From: Diplonema papillatum
Taxonomy: Eukaryota; Euglenozoa; Diplonemea; Diplonemida; Diplonemidae
Assembly: GCA_030068145.1 (NCBI GenBank)
Contig: JAPJBO010000331.1
Span: 124,001 to 188,000 of the forward strand
Reading direction: 5' to 3'
Length of the DNA: 64,000 nucleotides
In this document: one piece after another, positions 1 through 12,100 of the stretch
Numbering within the stretch: the stretch's first letter is position 1
How the letters are laid out: each line of letters opens with the position of its first letter
Notes under the pieces: model-generated
Database searches by the model: none
The model's input: the letters and a program-made list of their open reading frames with translations, nothing else
What the model was told of the DNA's origin: nothing
Position numbers and translations under genes: made by a program

Positions 1-646
1 GCTTCGCGAGCTCGTAGAGCTGGTCGACCTGTGGATACGGTGTACGTGGGGAAAGAGGACAGGTCCTACCCGCGCGGGGGAATCCTGGGGGAGAAAGCGA
101 ACAGGCTGAAATGTTTGTCGTTGAAAGCCGTGTCTGATCGTTTTCCTTTTTTTGGCACGCACAAACAAAACGAAGCGCCTGTCTTTTTTTAACGAAAAGC
201 TGGATGCAGGACCCACGTGAAAACGTCACGGCTTGCGGTCATGAGCTTCTCACTTCCTCCGACATGTAGCTACCTAACTTTAAGCACCAACCATTTGTAA
301 ACACAAAGCAAAACTGTCCTGTGACTTCCTGTCTAACGACCGGGCTTGTGGTTCGGCAGCGTAAGCGCCTAGCCGCAAGGTATGCGCTGCCAGTACACAG
401 GTGCACCATCCCAGGTGCCTCTCAGCATGTGCCCTTCAATGCTACGGCTGGTAGAGCTGTGTAATGGGATGCGGGTGTACTTCGCGCCCTGCTGTCTGCA
501 CACCATACGTACCCCGTACGAGTACGCAGAACAGCTTGACTCCCTTGTAGTAAGCTTTTCCGGTATGCTTTGTCCTTTGTGCTTGCGAACGGCAGGTGTC
601 GCTGCTCACTCGCGAGATCGTCCCGGCCGGGTCTCCCTGGATCTGG
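1..646. other. Left edge, no gene seen
   Basis: No coding region is supported here. Bases about 120-195 hold an inverted copy of a dispersed repeat that also occurs at about 2780-2960 and 32925-33070; its core contains GCGCTTCGTTTTGTTTGTGC. The preceding gene may continue into this stretch through further small exons. Confidence 0.5.
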
Positions 647-3600
647 TCAGACGATAAGAGAGAAAGGTGCATGCCTTGTTTTCTTGTACGTGTTCAAGGG
701 CGACCCGAAGGTCACACTCTTGCGTCCCGTGCTCATCCGGATCATGCTTCTGCGAGCTTCGATAACTTCAGCCGGTTCGTTCCACCACGGAACGAACTCG
801 TCCTTCGCCTGGGTGATTTGAGGGTGTAGCAGCCTCTGGGTGTGAGCTGGGAAGGTCAAAATGGCGACGGGCACCCAACCCACGATAGGAAGTCATCTCC
901 ACCCGTCGACTGCCTTCTTACTGAATACACGTCACAGATCTTTCAAATGCGCTTCGTCTGACAAAACTGTTGCCCGTGTGACGAACAGATGCCACCGCGA
1001 AACCCGGGACCCAGCCAGCATGGGACAGTAGCAAAAGACGGGGGGTGAGTGCTCGAAGGCGGACAGGGAAAAACGGGCGTGCGAAGAGATCGACGCGGGG
1101 TCTCTGACTTTGAGGGACTCTGAGAGGACTCTGAGAGGACCTACGATTGGACGGGGCTAACGAATGTGTCTGGCAACCATCAACTTAGAAGCAGCAGCAG
1201 CGCAATGAGAGCGGCGCGGATAGATAATAACAGACGGTTTCGTGTTGCATAATGTTTTCCTGAGACGGATGCTGACCCTCGAAGTGTGGAAGGTATTGCA
1301 TTCTGGGTGACAACCCTCTTTCTGCGCGCTGACGCTGCATCAAAAAAAATGCGGGAGGGCGGATTCAGCGGGCATCACCCGAAGCAAAGGAAAGAGAGTT
1401 GGAGTACGGTTTAAGATAAAACAGCGAAACGGCGCGGTAGAGTGGCAGGGTCCACCCCTCCAGGGGAAGTTTGCGTAGCCTCAGGATTTCCCCTGCCGCC
1501 ACTCCACAAACTTATCTTTTTTCGAGCCTCAGTATTTCCCCTTGCCCCTCCACAACTTATGTTTCTTCGAACCTCAGTATTTCCCCTTGCCCCTCCACAA
1601 CTTATGCCACCACTCCACAAACTTATCTTTTTTCGAGCCTCAGCATTTCCCCTTGCCCCTCCACAACTTATGTTTCTTCGAACCTCAGTATTTCCCCTTG
1701 CCCCTCCACAACTTATGCAGCCACTCCACAAACTTATCTTTTTTCGAGCCTCAGCATTTCCCCTTGCCCCTCCACAACTTATGTTTCTTCGAGCCTCAGT
1801 ATTTCCCCTCGCCACTCACAAACTTATCTATTTTCGAGCTCCGCAAGGCGCGGCGCTATTCCGCGGAGGACCAGAAGAACGATACCTTCGACAACGCGGC
1901 TTCCTGCTTCGACGGGGGCGACGCGTGGTCGCTGCACGTGGAGTCCTGTGCTGCGACTGGCGACGCGCGCTTCAGTGTCTCTGCTTCTGGAACTGTGGTG
2001 AGGGCGTCGATGGTGTCCTCAACGGTGTTGGCGGCGGTGGTGGTCGCGGCGGTGGCGGCGACGGCGTGGGTGGGTTCCGGCAGTGCGGCGAGATCAGCCA
2101 GGGCGCTGTCGAGAGCTGTGTGGGTCATGGTTGGTTCTTGGGTGGCAGCGGTCGTCAGGTCGAGGCTGTCGTCGACGGTGTGGACAGTGGCGGGCAACGG
2201 GCGGGATGGAGCGGTGCCGACCATGGTGTCTTCCGGGGTTGTTTTGGCGGGGTGAACTGGGGCGTGTTCGATGTGGACCAGTGCGGTGGCTGGTGTATGC
2301 CCTGCGTTCTGCTGGCTCGACGGTGACCCAGACGACGTCTGGAAGTTGAAAGTGTGCTGCTGCTGCGCCAACGGGGTGAAGAAGTCAGCGGGAGACGCGG
2401 AATCGACGACTTCTTCCAGCGCGGCTGCCGCCGCGGCTGCGTCGTTGAACGCGGCGGCGATGTCGTCCGCCACTGGCACCGCCGCCTCTTCTTCCACTTC
2501 CATCGCCGCATAGCCGCCGTCGTCGGCCTCGCCGGCGTAGTAGGTGTAGTCACCGCAGTTGTAGTAAACCTCCTCGGCGCCCTCGTCCTCTTCGCAGGTG
2601 AGAGGGGGCTCTGCGCTGGCCTCCTTGACGGCGGCCCACGCGATCGGCTCGCTCGCCTCAAAAAACGGGCTCATCTTCGGCGGCTGGGCGGCCTGTTCTT
2701 CCAGACTCTCTCGGATCGCTTCGTCGAACGTGATCTGCGCATGGTTAACATTCGTAGGGGACGGTCTTGGGCTGTACTGAAGAGAAAAAGACAGGCGCTT
2801 CGTTTTGTTTGTGCGTGCCGGGTGATCGTTTTCCCACTTGTATGTACCCTGTGTATATTCAGGTAAGGAATTCTGATCAACCACCAAAACACGCTGCCTA
2901 CGTCTCTTAAGCCTGCACAATGCATTGAAGGGCAACCCGCTTTTTCCGTCTATCTTTGTCAAGAGCTGCAACTCAACTATTCCCCTGTGTGGTGGCACGC
3001 TCGTTCGTTTGTGTTTGCGTTTTCAGTGCTCATGCGCAGGCGTGTTCCGGAGGAAAGTGTTCCCTCCCAGTACAACAGCACATTACTAAGAAAAAGAAGC
3101 GCAGCACACACCATTGCACCCCGCTTCTTCGACATGCGGCGCATGGGGCTCTTTTTTTTGGACGCCTTCGGCGACGCCGCGGCGGGGGGCAGCTGCTGCT
3201 GCGCGGTGCCGCAGGTGCGAGGGGGAAGGGCGGGTTGCTGGGCGGCGGCCGCCGCCGAGGAGGTGTTGACGGGGATGGAGCGGAAGGCGGGTCTCGTGCT
3301 CGAAGTGCTGCTCGCACGGCCGGTGCGGCGTCGCGGCGCGGTCGACGCCGGTGACATGGCCGTAAGCACTTGGCAGGCCGCGGGGGGCGTCGACTTCTGT
3401 TGCCGCGGCTCCGCCGGGGCGGCGGGCGCCGCCTCGTTGTCTGCTGCTGCATCGGGCGCGGGCTCGGCGGCCGACCTGCTGTCGCACATGCTGCGGGCGC
3501 GGTGCCTCGACGTCATGGAGGCACTCCGCCGCATGGCCAGCCCCCTCGGGTGGGCAATCGCGTTCCTCAGCGGCATCACCGACCGGCTGCGCTGCGGCTT

Positions 3601-3687
3601 CATCTGCGGGCCGAGCCCGAAGTAGTTGTTCCACGTCGGGCGCTGGCGGAGCAGCGACTGGGGGGGCTCGACGATCTCGGTTGCCAT
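647..3687 (-). CDS. Ala/Pro-rich protein with UIM-like motif, three exons, unrecognised
   Basis: I do not recognise this protein. Exon 1 is 3687-3112 (192 residues from MATEIVEPPQ), basic and Ala/Pro/Ser-rich, ending MSKKRGAM at a GTGTGT donor. Exon 2 is 2734-1886 (283 residues); it opens with ITFDEAIRESLEE, which fits the ubiquitin-interacting motif pattern, then becomes acidic and Ala/Thr-rich and ends LSK at donor GTATCG. Exon 3 is a probable short exon, 808-647, entered in phase 0 after CACCCAG; it encodes AKDEFVPWW and KSVTFGSPLNT, and KSVTF resembles a PP1-docking RVxF motif (inference). It either stops at 647 or splices out at a GTACAA donor at 689. All joins are phase 0. Upstream of the ATG, CCTCTTGTCCCCAG is a good 3' splice site, so a 5' UTR intron or a trans-splice acceptor is possible. 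Exons 1-2 are fairly sure, exon 3 less so. Confidence 0.55.
809..1439. other. Intron sequence, nothing recognised
   Basis: Inferred intron between exons 2 and 3 of the UIM-like gene. Apart from the downstream tandem array I see no feature here. Confidence 0.4.
1440..1845. repeat. Tandem repeat, about 117-bp unit with 60-bp sub-unit
   Basis: About three units of a pyrimidine-rich sequence built from TTATCTTTTTTCGAGCCTCA and CATTTCCCCTTGCCCCTCC lie just downstream of exon 2 of the UIM-like gene, inside its inferred intron. Long open frames on both strands here come from the repeat and are not genes. Confidence 0.85.
2780..2960 (-). repeat. Dispersed repeat copy in an intron
   Basis: This intron segment of the UIM-like gene matches 32925-33070 closely (core TTCAGGTAAGGAATTCT, then ACCACCAAAACACGCTGCC) and part of 120-195. 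It opens the frame upstream of exon 2, so that frame is longer than the real exon. Confidence 0.7.
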
Positions 3688-3950
3688 TTTCTCTTGCTTC
3701 TACTTTCTCGTGTTAGTTCTGGGGACAAGAGGCCTGTTATAGAGTGGCGTTGTATAAGTTTACTGGCAAATCATATTTCTGTGCAGTGCATGTATGTGTG
3801 CATTTGTTGCCTGCTCGCCGGACATCCGACTTCTTGGTGTGTAGAACACTGCCTCGCATGCATGCTGGATGGAAAGGAGCGTCCTCTGAGAAGCCTTCGG
3901 GCTGTAAACGGTCAACTCGGCGGGTCTGGTATATTAAAAGTGATGCGGTT

Positions 3951-4450
3951 GATGCGGGCGACACGGCCGTCAGCACTTGGCAGGCCGCGGGGGGCGTCGG
4001 CTCCAGCTCCGCCGGGGCGGGCGGGCGCCGTCTCGTCGTCTGCTGCTGCGTCGGGCGCGGGCTCGGCGGCCGACATGCTGCGGGCGTTTTCTCTTGCTTC
4101 TACTTCCTCGCTTAGTTCCGGGTTGGTACCAGGGAAAGCTGCTACACGGGAGCCAAGCTTCACGTGTTCGGCGGTACTGCAGAGCCACGGGCCTACGGGT
4201 CAAGTGGCTACCGATTTCCCAAACCAAAGCATCAAGGCGTGCCGCACCTTGGGACTTGGGGCTTGCGCTGAACACAAGCTCGTCGAGACGGTCAGCCACA
4301 GGGCAGAGCGGACGGGGTTGTGGCACTATGCTGCCTCCGACTCAAGCTTTGCAAGCTGTGGTTGACCGTCACGTTCCTGGACCAGGAGCGGCCTTTTTAT
4401 TTTCTTCTTCTTCTACTTCGTCGCTTCGTTCCGGGGATAAGAGGCCTTTT
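3951..4450 (-). pseudogene. Broken copy of the 5' end of the UIM-like gene
   Basis: Bases 3951-4088 repeat exon 1 bases about 3350-3500 with about 90% identity. They are joined directly to a copy of the 5' UTR (TTTTCTCTTGCTTCTAC), so the first roughly 60 codons are missing from the copy. A SINE-like element has since inserted into the UTR part; the second half of the UTR copy resumes at about 4405-4450. The copy lies just upstream of the intact exon on the minus strand and cannot encode the same protein. Confidence 0.8.
4125..4408 (+). mobile_element. SINE-like element, copy 1
   Basis: An element of about 280 bp begins GGTACCAGGGAAAGC and ends GGAGCGGCCTTTTT followed by a T/C-rich tail. It sits inside the duplicated 5' UTR of the UIM-like gene and is flanked by an imperfect direct repeat, CTTCTACTTC[C/G]TCGCTT.GTTCCGGG, best read as a target-site duplication. 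Confidence 0.75.
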
Positions 4451-4722
4451 AAGAATGAAGAAAAAAAAAATTCTCTTTGTAAATTCGGGGATTTCAAGTC
4501 TCCGAGCGAGACTCGTCGAAAGGGTTCCTTAATGGTATCATACACCAGTAAGCCAGTGGCAGTGAGCACGTGTGTGTAAGCTCAGTAATGGGTAACCCCT
4601 GCGGAGTTTTGCCCAGTTACGCAATGCGCTCACGTGACTGATGCGCCTGCCGGTCGCTCGTGGTGGCTGCGACGTCGCGGTCTTGCAGCCGGGCCTGACT
4701 TTGTTTTTCTTCTTCGTGATTG

Positions 4723-4993
4723 GTACCAGGGAAAGCCTGCTACACGGGAGCCAAGCTTCACGTGTTCGGCGGTACTGCAGAGCCACGGGCCTACGGGTCA
4801 AGTGGCTACCGATTTCGCAAACTAAAGCATCAAGGCGTGGCGCACCTTGGGGCTTGGTGCTCGCGCTCGTCGAGACGGTCAGCCGCAGGGCAGAGCGGAC
4901 GGGGTTGTAGCACTGTGCTGCCTCCGACTCAAGCGTTGCAAACTGTGTTCCTGGACCAGGAGCGGCCTTTTTCTTTTCTTTTTCTTTTTCTTC
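4723..4993 (+). mobile_element. SINE-like element, copy 2, perfect target duplication
   Basis: Full-length 271-bp copy, closely matching copies 1 and 3. The 16-bp sequence TTCTTCTTCGTGATTG stands immediately before (4707-4722) and after (4994-5009), a perfect target-site duplication. The right end is a (C)TTTTT pyrimidine tract. No clear A and B boxes were found, so the Pol III origin is not shown. Confidence 0.85.
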
Positions 4994-5009
4994 TTCTTCT
5001 TCGTGATTG

Positions 5010-5920
5010 ACGGGTTGCTGACTACAGTAGATATCCAGGGGCAAACGTCTGCTGGCACATGCGGAGCAGCAGCGCACTGGCTTCAGTTTTGCGGGGTGTG
5101 TCGCAGGGTCGCCTTGATCCGGGGGCGCGTGTCCTGTTGCCGGGGCTGTGCAGCGACGGGTACGCCGGTTGGCGGGGCGGTGGGTCGGTGCGGCCGTGCC
5201 AGCAACCGGGCCGGCATTAACGAACCGCGAGCCGCGCCAAGGGTACCGAGCCGCCTGTTACAGGCCTCTGGCGAAATTTCGAAATCTTGTAGATAGTTTA
5301 TAGGGGGGGTCCAGGGGGCACCGCCCCCTGGCAGACGATATGGTACATGGTGCCTCAGAATCTGATGTCCTGGATAAGGCAGGACCTTGCCCGTGTTCTC
5401 CTCCAGAAGACACCTAGCCTACTGCTGATTGTTCTGATGAAAGGGCTCACCCTTCGTCGCCTCCAGGGGCAGGTTTCAGACAGGCCTGGAGATCCCCGCC
5501 CTACCCGTGGCCGGACCCCAAACGTGCTCGGGCCGATTCATCTGTCGTGAAACTACTGTTTTGCCCTTCGCAGTACGTGTGCGAACCCGAACCGGCTTCG
5601 TTGCGTTCGACGGGAAGGCATTTGAGCACTCGTGTTGAAGCTGATGAAAGAGCGGGGAGCTGGATTTGAACGGACAGGCGCGAAAAGCTAGCGGAGCACC
5701 ATGATCGAAGCCCCGGCGAATACTTCGCCGGGGGAAGCCGAGCTGAGCCTGAAACAGACTCCGCGCAGTGACCTTACACGGTCCGAGGACGCCTTCGCCA
5801 TTTAACGAAGGAACTTTTTTCGCCGCCTCCTTTGCTCTGCACGGAAGACCGGAGCTCAACCGAAAAAGCAGATTCGACGACGGCGGCGGTTTCTGCTGAA
5901 AATGGCCGCATGGATGCTGG
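5010..5920. other. Intergenic, nothing recognised
   Basis: No open frame with family similarity and no clear repeat structure. A short C/G-rich palindromic stretch (GGGGGGTCCAGGGGGCACCGC) lies at about 5305-5330. Confidence 0.4.
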
Positions 5921-5924
5921 CTCT

Positions 5925-6150
5925 GAAAAAAAACCTTTGAGACGGACGTACAGCTGTGGATAGATGTGAGATTCATGGGCACGACGTGGCGTACGAGCAG
6001 TGACACGCTGCAGAAACAAGCAGAGGCATTCCTGCGCGCTACGGGTTTCTGAGAGCAGTACGATGCATTCCAGGGGGCTACAAGGAGCTTTGGAGTTCAG
6101 CCTTCCGACCTTCAAGAACCCTCTGGGACGGCCGTACAACGTGGCATCGA
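5925..6150 (-). pseudogene. Degenerate tandem copies of the FSH hydrolase 3' end
   Basis: Bases 6055-6150 repeat about 6174-6265, the last coding bases of the hydrolase, including CGGGCTACAGGGAGCTTTTCG-like sequence at moderate identity. A weaker third copy lies at about 5925-5970. The copies follow the real stop and are not coding. Confidence 0.65.
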
Positions 6151-6197
6151 GCAGTAGCACGCTGCAGTAAGAGGTGCAGCAGAAGCATCCCAGCGGG

Positions 6198-6860
6198 CTA
6201 CAGGGAGCTTTTCGATTCAGCTTTCCGGCTGTCGAAGAAGCTTCTGAGGCGGTCGTACGATTCCGTCCCGGGCTTGAGCTTCGGCACGACGTGGCTGCCA
6301 TCGTGGATGTGCAGCATGATGGACTTTTGATCAAACTTCCGAGCCAGATTAGCGGAGCCGGGGGCTATGGAGTCGCCGGATCCCCAAACGTGCAAGGAAG
6401 GCAGGCCGATGCCACCGTCGTGGTACAGCTGCTTGAACAACGCATCTCGCGGTACGAATCCGGCAATCAGGACCGCGAATCGGAACTTCTCGAAGAACCG
6501 AGGGTCCAGGCCTGGAGTGCAACTGTAGACGGACAGGAGCGAAGCCAAGACAGCGCCTTGGCTGAAGCCCAGAACGCCGTCGAAGGGGGGGTCGGCGGCG
6601 TCGATCACAGCTGCGAGTTTGCCGAGGGTTTGCTCTGCCCCGGTATACACATCGTCCTGGTTGTCCCACCACTCGAAGTAGGTCTCGCCCGGGAAGAACT
6701 GCTGGATGACCGAGTCGGGGGGGCCTGAGGCGGGGAACGTGCCGTCGATTGGGCAGTACACAATGTCCGCCGACGGAAGGAACCCGGCCAGCTGAATTTT
6801 CATGATCGACGCGGACGTCCGCCAGCCGTGCAGGCACAGGAGCTTTAAAGGTCTCGCCAT
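6198..6860 (-). CDS. FSH1/OVCA2-family serine hydrolase
   Basis: A complete intronless gene of 220 residues starting MARPLKLLCLHG. The alpha/beta-hydrolase core is intact: the LLCLHGW strand and oxyanion region (residues 7-13), nucleophile elbow GFSQG with Ser100, Asp163 in GSGDSIAP, and His190 in HDGSHVVP. The length is normal for the FSH1 family (yeast Fsh1-3, human OVCA2), small esterases acting on carboxyl esters; the natural substrate here is unknown. The in-frame extension upstream begins at a GTG and is not used. Upstream minus-strand AGs (CCAACTGCTTAACAG) could serve as splice acceptors for a leader exon. Broken copies of its 3' end follow it. Confidence 0.9.
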   Translation of the reverse strand: MARPLKLLCLHGWRTSASIMKIQLAGFLPSADIVYCPIDGTFPASGPPDSVIQQFFPGETYFEWWDNQDDVYTGAEQTLGKLAAVIDAADPPFDGVLGFSQGAVLASLLSVYSCTPGLDPRFFEKFRFAVLIAGFVPRDALFKQLYHDGGIGLPSLHVWGSGDSIAPGSANLARKFDQKSIMLHIHDGSHVVPKLKPGTESYDRLRSFFDSRKAESKSSL

Positions 6861-7068
6861 GGTCTGTTGATATACCCCCGTGCTGTTAAGCAGTTGGACC
6901 CTGAGCTCAGGTTGCAAGGTGCCCCAGTTTTTTTGACACCAAGGTTGTATCTGTCAAGCCTAGATCTATGCCTTGATCATGTCATTCAGTATTCAGCTTT
7001 GAAAGGGGCTGTCCTCGATCTACGACCGGTAGCTTTCCTCGATTGCTCTTTTTCTGTTTCACCATTTG

Positions 7069-7347
7069 GTACCAGGGAAAGCCTGCTGCACACGGGAGCC
7101 AAGCTTCACGTGTTCGGCGGTACTGCAGAGCCACGGGCCTACGGGTCAAGTGGGTACCGATTCCCCAAACTATAGCATCAAGGCGTGGCGCACCTGGGGC
7201 TTGGCGCTCGCGCTGAACATAAGCTCGTCGAGACGGTCAGCCGCAGGGGGGTTGTAGCACTGTGCTGCCTCCGACTCAAGCTTTGCAAGCTGTGTGGTTG
7301 ACCGTCACGTTCCTGGACCAGGAGCGGCCTTTTTATTTTTCTTCTTC
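7069..7347 (+). mobile_element. SINE-like element, copy 3
   Basis: Matches copies 1 and 2 from GGTACCAGGGAAAGCC to the T/C-rich tail, with a small internal deletion. TTCTGTTTCAC occurs at 7052-7062 and again at 7348-7358, an 11-bp target duplication. It lies just upstream of the FSH hydrolase. Confidence 0.8.
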
Positions 7348-7359
7348 TTCTGTTTCACT

Positions 7360-8320
7360 AGGAGGATGGAAGACGGGCGTCAATTGTGTTCTCGTCACGA
7401 TGCTCTGCGCGGAGGTCCTGTCTGCATGGTGATGTATACCATGTCGCGGTATGCTCATCCAAAAGGAGGGAAACGCAAGTGCTCAACAGCTAGAAAACGC
7501 CACTTTTCTCTTTTTTCTTTAGCGCTGTCTCCTTCGTTTTTTGTACTTTGGTCTCTCTCCACGTTGTTGTTGTTTTGGGTTCATTTTCCTTATTTCTGTT
7601 TTGCTTCCGTTGAGCATTTCGTTCCCACATGGGCAGTCGTAATGGAGAGGGGCGTGATTTTGCCCCCGTCGTCGGAGAGCAGCACTGGTTTCGGGAAAGC
7701 GGAAGTGGTAGGCGCAAAACTTTCCTTGTTGGAACAAGAAGCATCTGCCCGTGGGTTTCGATATGCTTTACCCGTTGCGCTAAACTCAAGACGACTGTGG
7801 CAAACAGAGATACTTCAGGAATCGAAGCCCGCCATTCATCTTGCATGGCTTGAGGTCTTACGGAGCGCAAAGACCAATCCGAAGCGACCCGCAGCCGAAG
7901 AGTAACGAAGTCAGCAGTCATGCCCACCCCCTACGGCGAGGCACACAATATGGCTTTGTTGTGCTCAGCAGCTGTAAATGCCGCAGTGGATAGCGGTCTG
8001 TCTTCTTGGTTTCGTGTGACCGACGCCTCTCTCTTGTTCTTTCTCGATGCTTGGAAACTTTCCATTTCGTCGGTGTCACCGGCGTGCAGGTGAGTACCAC
8101 ATTGGGCCTGCTTTCCGCTACATGACGCTGGAAGGGTCACTTTTGGCGCGCTTTCGACGCGGTGCGACGTCGTTGCTGGTAGCTGGTGACCAGTTCGCAG
8201 TGAGAGCCGGAATCGGATTCCCGCGCTTGTCCGTTTCCGCCGCGCGACACGCCGAGAAGCAGCAGTCGCAAAGTGCCGAGCGAAGTCGGCGGGAGGGCGC
8301 GCTTCGTGGCGGGTGAAAGG
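7360..8320. other. Intergenic, mostly unassigned
   Basis: No supported gene. Bases about 8080-8200 hold one copy of a dispersed repeat (CGCTACxxGAC...GAAGGGTCA...CGCTTTCG...GGTGC) that recurs at about 9290-9450, 17215-17335 and 28225-28305. Confidence 0.5.
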
Positions 8321-8324
8321 GGTT

Positions 8325-8810
8325 ATCAAGGGCCGAGAGCCCTTGATAAGATTTTCTTGAGCGGCAGTGAGGCAAGAGGATCACTTCAGGTGGAGAAGGC
8401 CTGTTTCGTTTGCCACCGGCTGGTCTATTCTCCGCGTGAGCACTGCCAAGTTTCTCGTCTCTTCGGATTGAAACATACTCGGTATATAATCCGACAACGA
8501 TACTGGCAAAGAAGTGACACGCAGTGCCGAGAGTCCTTGATAAGTCTTTCTTAACCAAATACCAGAATCAGAATCCGGAGCCGACGTCGATTGCCCACGC
8601 TTCCGTTGAGCCGTGTGGCAAGAAGCTCTCTTCAGTTGAAGGTGCAACATGTCTCGTTGGCCACCGGATAGGGTGCGGCTGGTCTATTCTCCGCGTGAGC
8701 ACTGCTGTCAACTGTCTCGTCTCTCCGGCTTGAAACACACTCGGTATAATATCCGACAACGTTGCTGGCAAATAATCTGAAACGCAGTGCCGAGAGACCA
8801 ATCGCAACGA
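8325..8810. repeat. Tandem duplication, two units of about 240 bp
   Basis: Unit 1 (about 8325-8545) and unit 2 (about 8546-8810) share GCTGGTCTATTCTCCGCGTG, AGCACTG, TCTCGTCTCT and TCGGTATA.ATCCGACAACG in the same order. No coding function is seen. Confidence 0.7.
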
Positions 8811-9129
8811 ATCGGCAGCAACAAAGAAGACGGATGTTGCCGTCTGCCGACATTGAGCGAGCTACATGCGGCGGCGCGAGAAGGTAAGCCCGCGACATGG
8901 GGCGCCGTTGCCCGAAGGATGCCTGCATGCTACTACTTTGAAGAACCCCAACTAGTAGCAGAAGAATCAACATAGAAACAGGAAAGAAGACGTATGGCTA
9001 AGTAGCAGTGGACAGCGGAGGAGCCGGGGAGGGGACATAAAACACAGGAAATGCGGAGCGAAGCATGGCATTTGGGGTGCACTTCCGACGAAGCAAGGGA
9101 ATAAACAAAACAAAAACAAAAAAGCGCGC

Positions 9130-12100
9130 TTACGACGAATCGCTGTCATCACCGAAAAGATCCTGCGGTGTTGGTGTGCGTTTATGCTGCGGCTCGCTCC
9201 CCTGAGGAGAGGATGGCATGAGCTTTTCTACCGAAGGTTCCTTGAGTTTGCGTGCTTGCCTACTACAATTCGCAATGATTCGCATTCGAAACGTCTTCTT
9301 GTTGCGTTCGCAGGGAGCCATTTGCAAGCAAATGAGTACCGCACTATGCCATCTTTTCGCTACGTGACTCCAGAAGGGTCAATTTCGCCGCGCTTTCGTC
9401 GTGGTGCAACCCTTGTCGGTTGCGACTGTTGTTGGAAGTCACTGACTAGTTCATAATCCGAAAAGGAATCGGAATCTTCGCATCATTTGAATCCCGTTCT
9501 CACTTGCGTGGTTTAGGCTTCTCGAGCACTGGCGGCCATGGATGGAACAGCGAGAGTGGTTCTGGACTTTCGGGTTTCAAGGAGCCTGTCTAAATACCTT
9601 TGATGGCGCGTGGAAAATCGAAATGAGCACACCTTCTTAACCTTCGGAGCGGGCCTCTTGGGCGGGGGCTTGCGTCGGGCTTCTTCCTCTGAATCACTCG
9701 AATCCGAACCCATGATCTGATTAGTATTGGGTCACTAAAATAGAACCCCTGACGTGACCTGGTTTGCTTAGTCGTTGCGCCCGAGCTCATGATGGGATGT
9801 GTGCGTTGTGCTAGTCCGCCAGGAATGCGCCCATGATGTGATTGGCGTCCGGTCGCAACCGAACCACAACATTAAAAACACTCGAGGACTGCCTTGTGTG
9901 CGTATATTTCGGAGGAGGCTAGAGTATGTTGTTCCCACAAACCCCAGATTAACCACATACGGACGAACTACGCCATATGGCGTAGTTAATTCATTAATTT
10001 GTGTGTATCTGCAAGACGCCACGGGTGCCCGTCCTGGGTCACTTCCATGTGTATTCATTCAGCGTCGAGGTGCGCATTTGAAAGACCTGCCACGAAATCT
10101 TTCAAATGCACCCCTCGATTCCCATATTTGACCTACGAAACCCCCTTTTGAGTATGACCCAAGGTTTGCCTTGAAACGTCCATTTTCCCAAAATTAACTC
10201 CGCCCTCCGTCCGTATGTGGTTAACTGAGTTTCGTGTGAGGTAACACATTTTCCTCTTTTTTTTAGAGTTATAGTTCGCTTGAGAATCCGGGTTTTTAGA
10301 GTCTCCGGGTGACCTTCGTCGAATGGGTTATTTTAGAGCTCATACGTGATGGGTGGGTTTGGGGGGGCATGCATGGCTTCTTTCGTGTACACTTCACTTG
10401 CTTGCTTTGGCAAGTCAGGTTCGAAACAGTTTGTGACCGACACCAAGATCTCACCAGGTTAGGGGAGTGTGATGGTGTGGTCTGCGTGTATGGCGGTGCG
10501 GATCGTTGTGCCGGTTTCGCGCGTCTCGTTCAACGCTTTGCCCTGGGCATTCGCTGCATGGTACAGGGTGTAAGGAAACACCGCGGATGCGTTCTCATTA
10601 CCTCCAGCATTGCCTGGTTGGTAGTAGTAGTAGTTTGAACTTGATATGCAGCAACAATCTGTGACGATGGACTGCACAGTAGTAGTAGTTTGAACGTGAT
10701 ATGGTAGTAGTAAGTGTTGTCGAACTGCCAAAGCAGCCGGAGACAGCAGGCGCGCAGGTCTCTTGCTTTGCCTTTTCTTCTGTACTCTCCTGTATGGACC
10801 CGCCCCCGGCAATCCCGACTGTCCAACCACGGTCGCGAAAGGGTTTGTGCCCTACTAGGGATGCACAACACGGGTATGTTCGGAACACTAATAAAACAAA
10901 AGACGAGCGTCAAAAAAAAAAGGGGGGGGCGGCACACCGCTCGCTTCGCGGGCGGTTTCGATTTCGCTGCCGGCTTCGGCGCCTTCGGCGCCGCCTCCTC
11001 CGACGAGTCGGAGTCGAGGACCTGCGCGGGGCTCGGCTTCGGCGGCGCCTTCTTGGCCGGCGCGTCGGAGTCCGAAGAGTCGTCAGCGGCGAGGTTCCGC
11101 GACGGCGTCGGCTTCGGCCCCGCCTTCTTGGCGGTCGCCTTGCGGGGCGGCGGGGCGGCGGAGGACGATGAGTCGCTGTCGCTGGAGTCGAACATCGCAG
11201 CCGCAGGCTGCTTCGCGGCCGGCTTCGGCGCCGACTTGGGCGGCGGGCGCCCGGCCTGCGGCCGGGCGCGTTGCGTCGTCGGGTGGGCGGCCGGCTTCTT
11301 CGCCGGCGCGCCGCCGCTGCTGCTGCTGTCGCTGTCGGAGCCCTTCACGCGGCCGGCCTTCTTCGCCGGCGCCTTCTTCGCGGCCGGCTTCTTCGGGACG
11401 TCGTCCGACGCGTCGCTGTCGTCGCTGCTGTCGTCGAACGCCGGCGGCCCGCCGGCCTTCGCCGCGGGCTTCGCCGCTTTGGGGACGGGCTTGGGCGGTG
11501 CCTTGCGGAGCGGCGCGTTGTCCTGTACAGTGGAGTGACGGTTGGGTGCTAAGCAAACGAGGAACGGGGCGAACATCATTTGACCTTCTCGACTCAAAAC
11601 TGATAGAGATATACAGTCGGTTCGGGATGGTGCTCTTCCTACCGAGCACTGTGTTCCAGTTCCACAGTAAGCTATAGTATTTGGATGTACTAGAAGTGGG
11701 TGTATTAGTAGTCGATTGTAGTAGTATAGTGGTAGCAGTCGTCGTCGACCGGCCACATCTCCGGCACGCCGCCGCTGCTGCTGCCGTCACTGTCGGAGCC
11801 CTTCACGCGGCCGGCCTTCTTCGCCGGCGCCTTCTTCGGGACGTCGTCCGACGCGTCGCTGTGTCGTCGAACGCAGGCGGCTTCGCCGCAGGTTTCGCCG
11901 CTTTTGGGGACCGGCTTGAGCGGTGCCTTTCGCAGCGGTGTGCCGTCCTGTCCGGTGGAAGTGACGGGCGGGTGCTAATCAAACGAGGAACGTAACTAAC
12001 ATCATCTGGTCTTGACCCAAAACAGTTATGGTCGGTTCTGCATGGTGCTCATCCTGTGTTCGTGTGTTAGTTCCACAATAAGCTTTCGTAGTTGGGTGTA

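Noticed and set aside
1442..2326. Plus-strand 294-residue frame
   Set aside because: Runs through a tandem repeat and the antisense of the UIM-like exon; no independent support.
9425..9500. Extra FAM21 exon coding an acidic CEDSDSFSDYELVSDF-like stretch
   Set aside because: Attractive in composition, but the same sequence is part of a dispersed repeat (also at 8130-8220) and the available acceptor is in the wrong phase.
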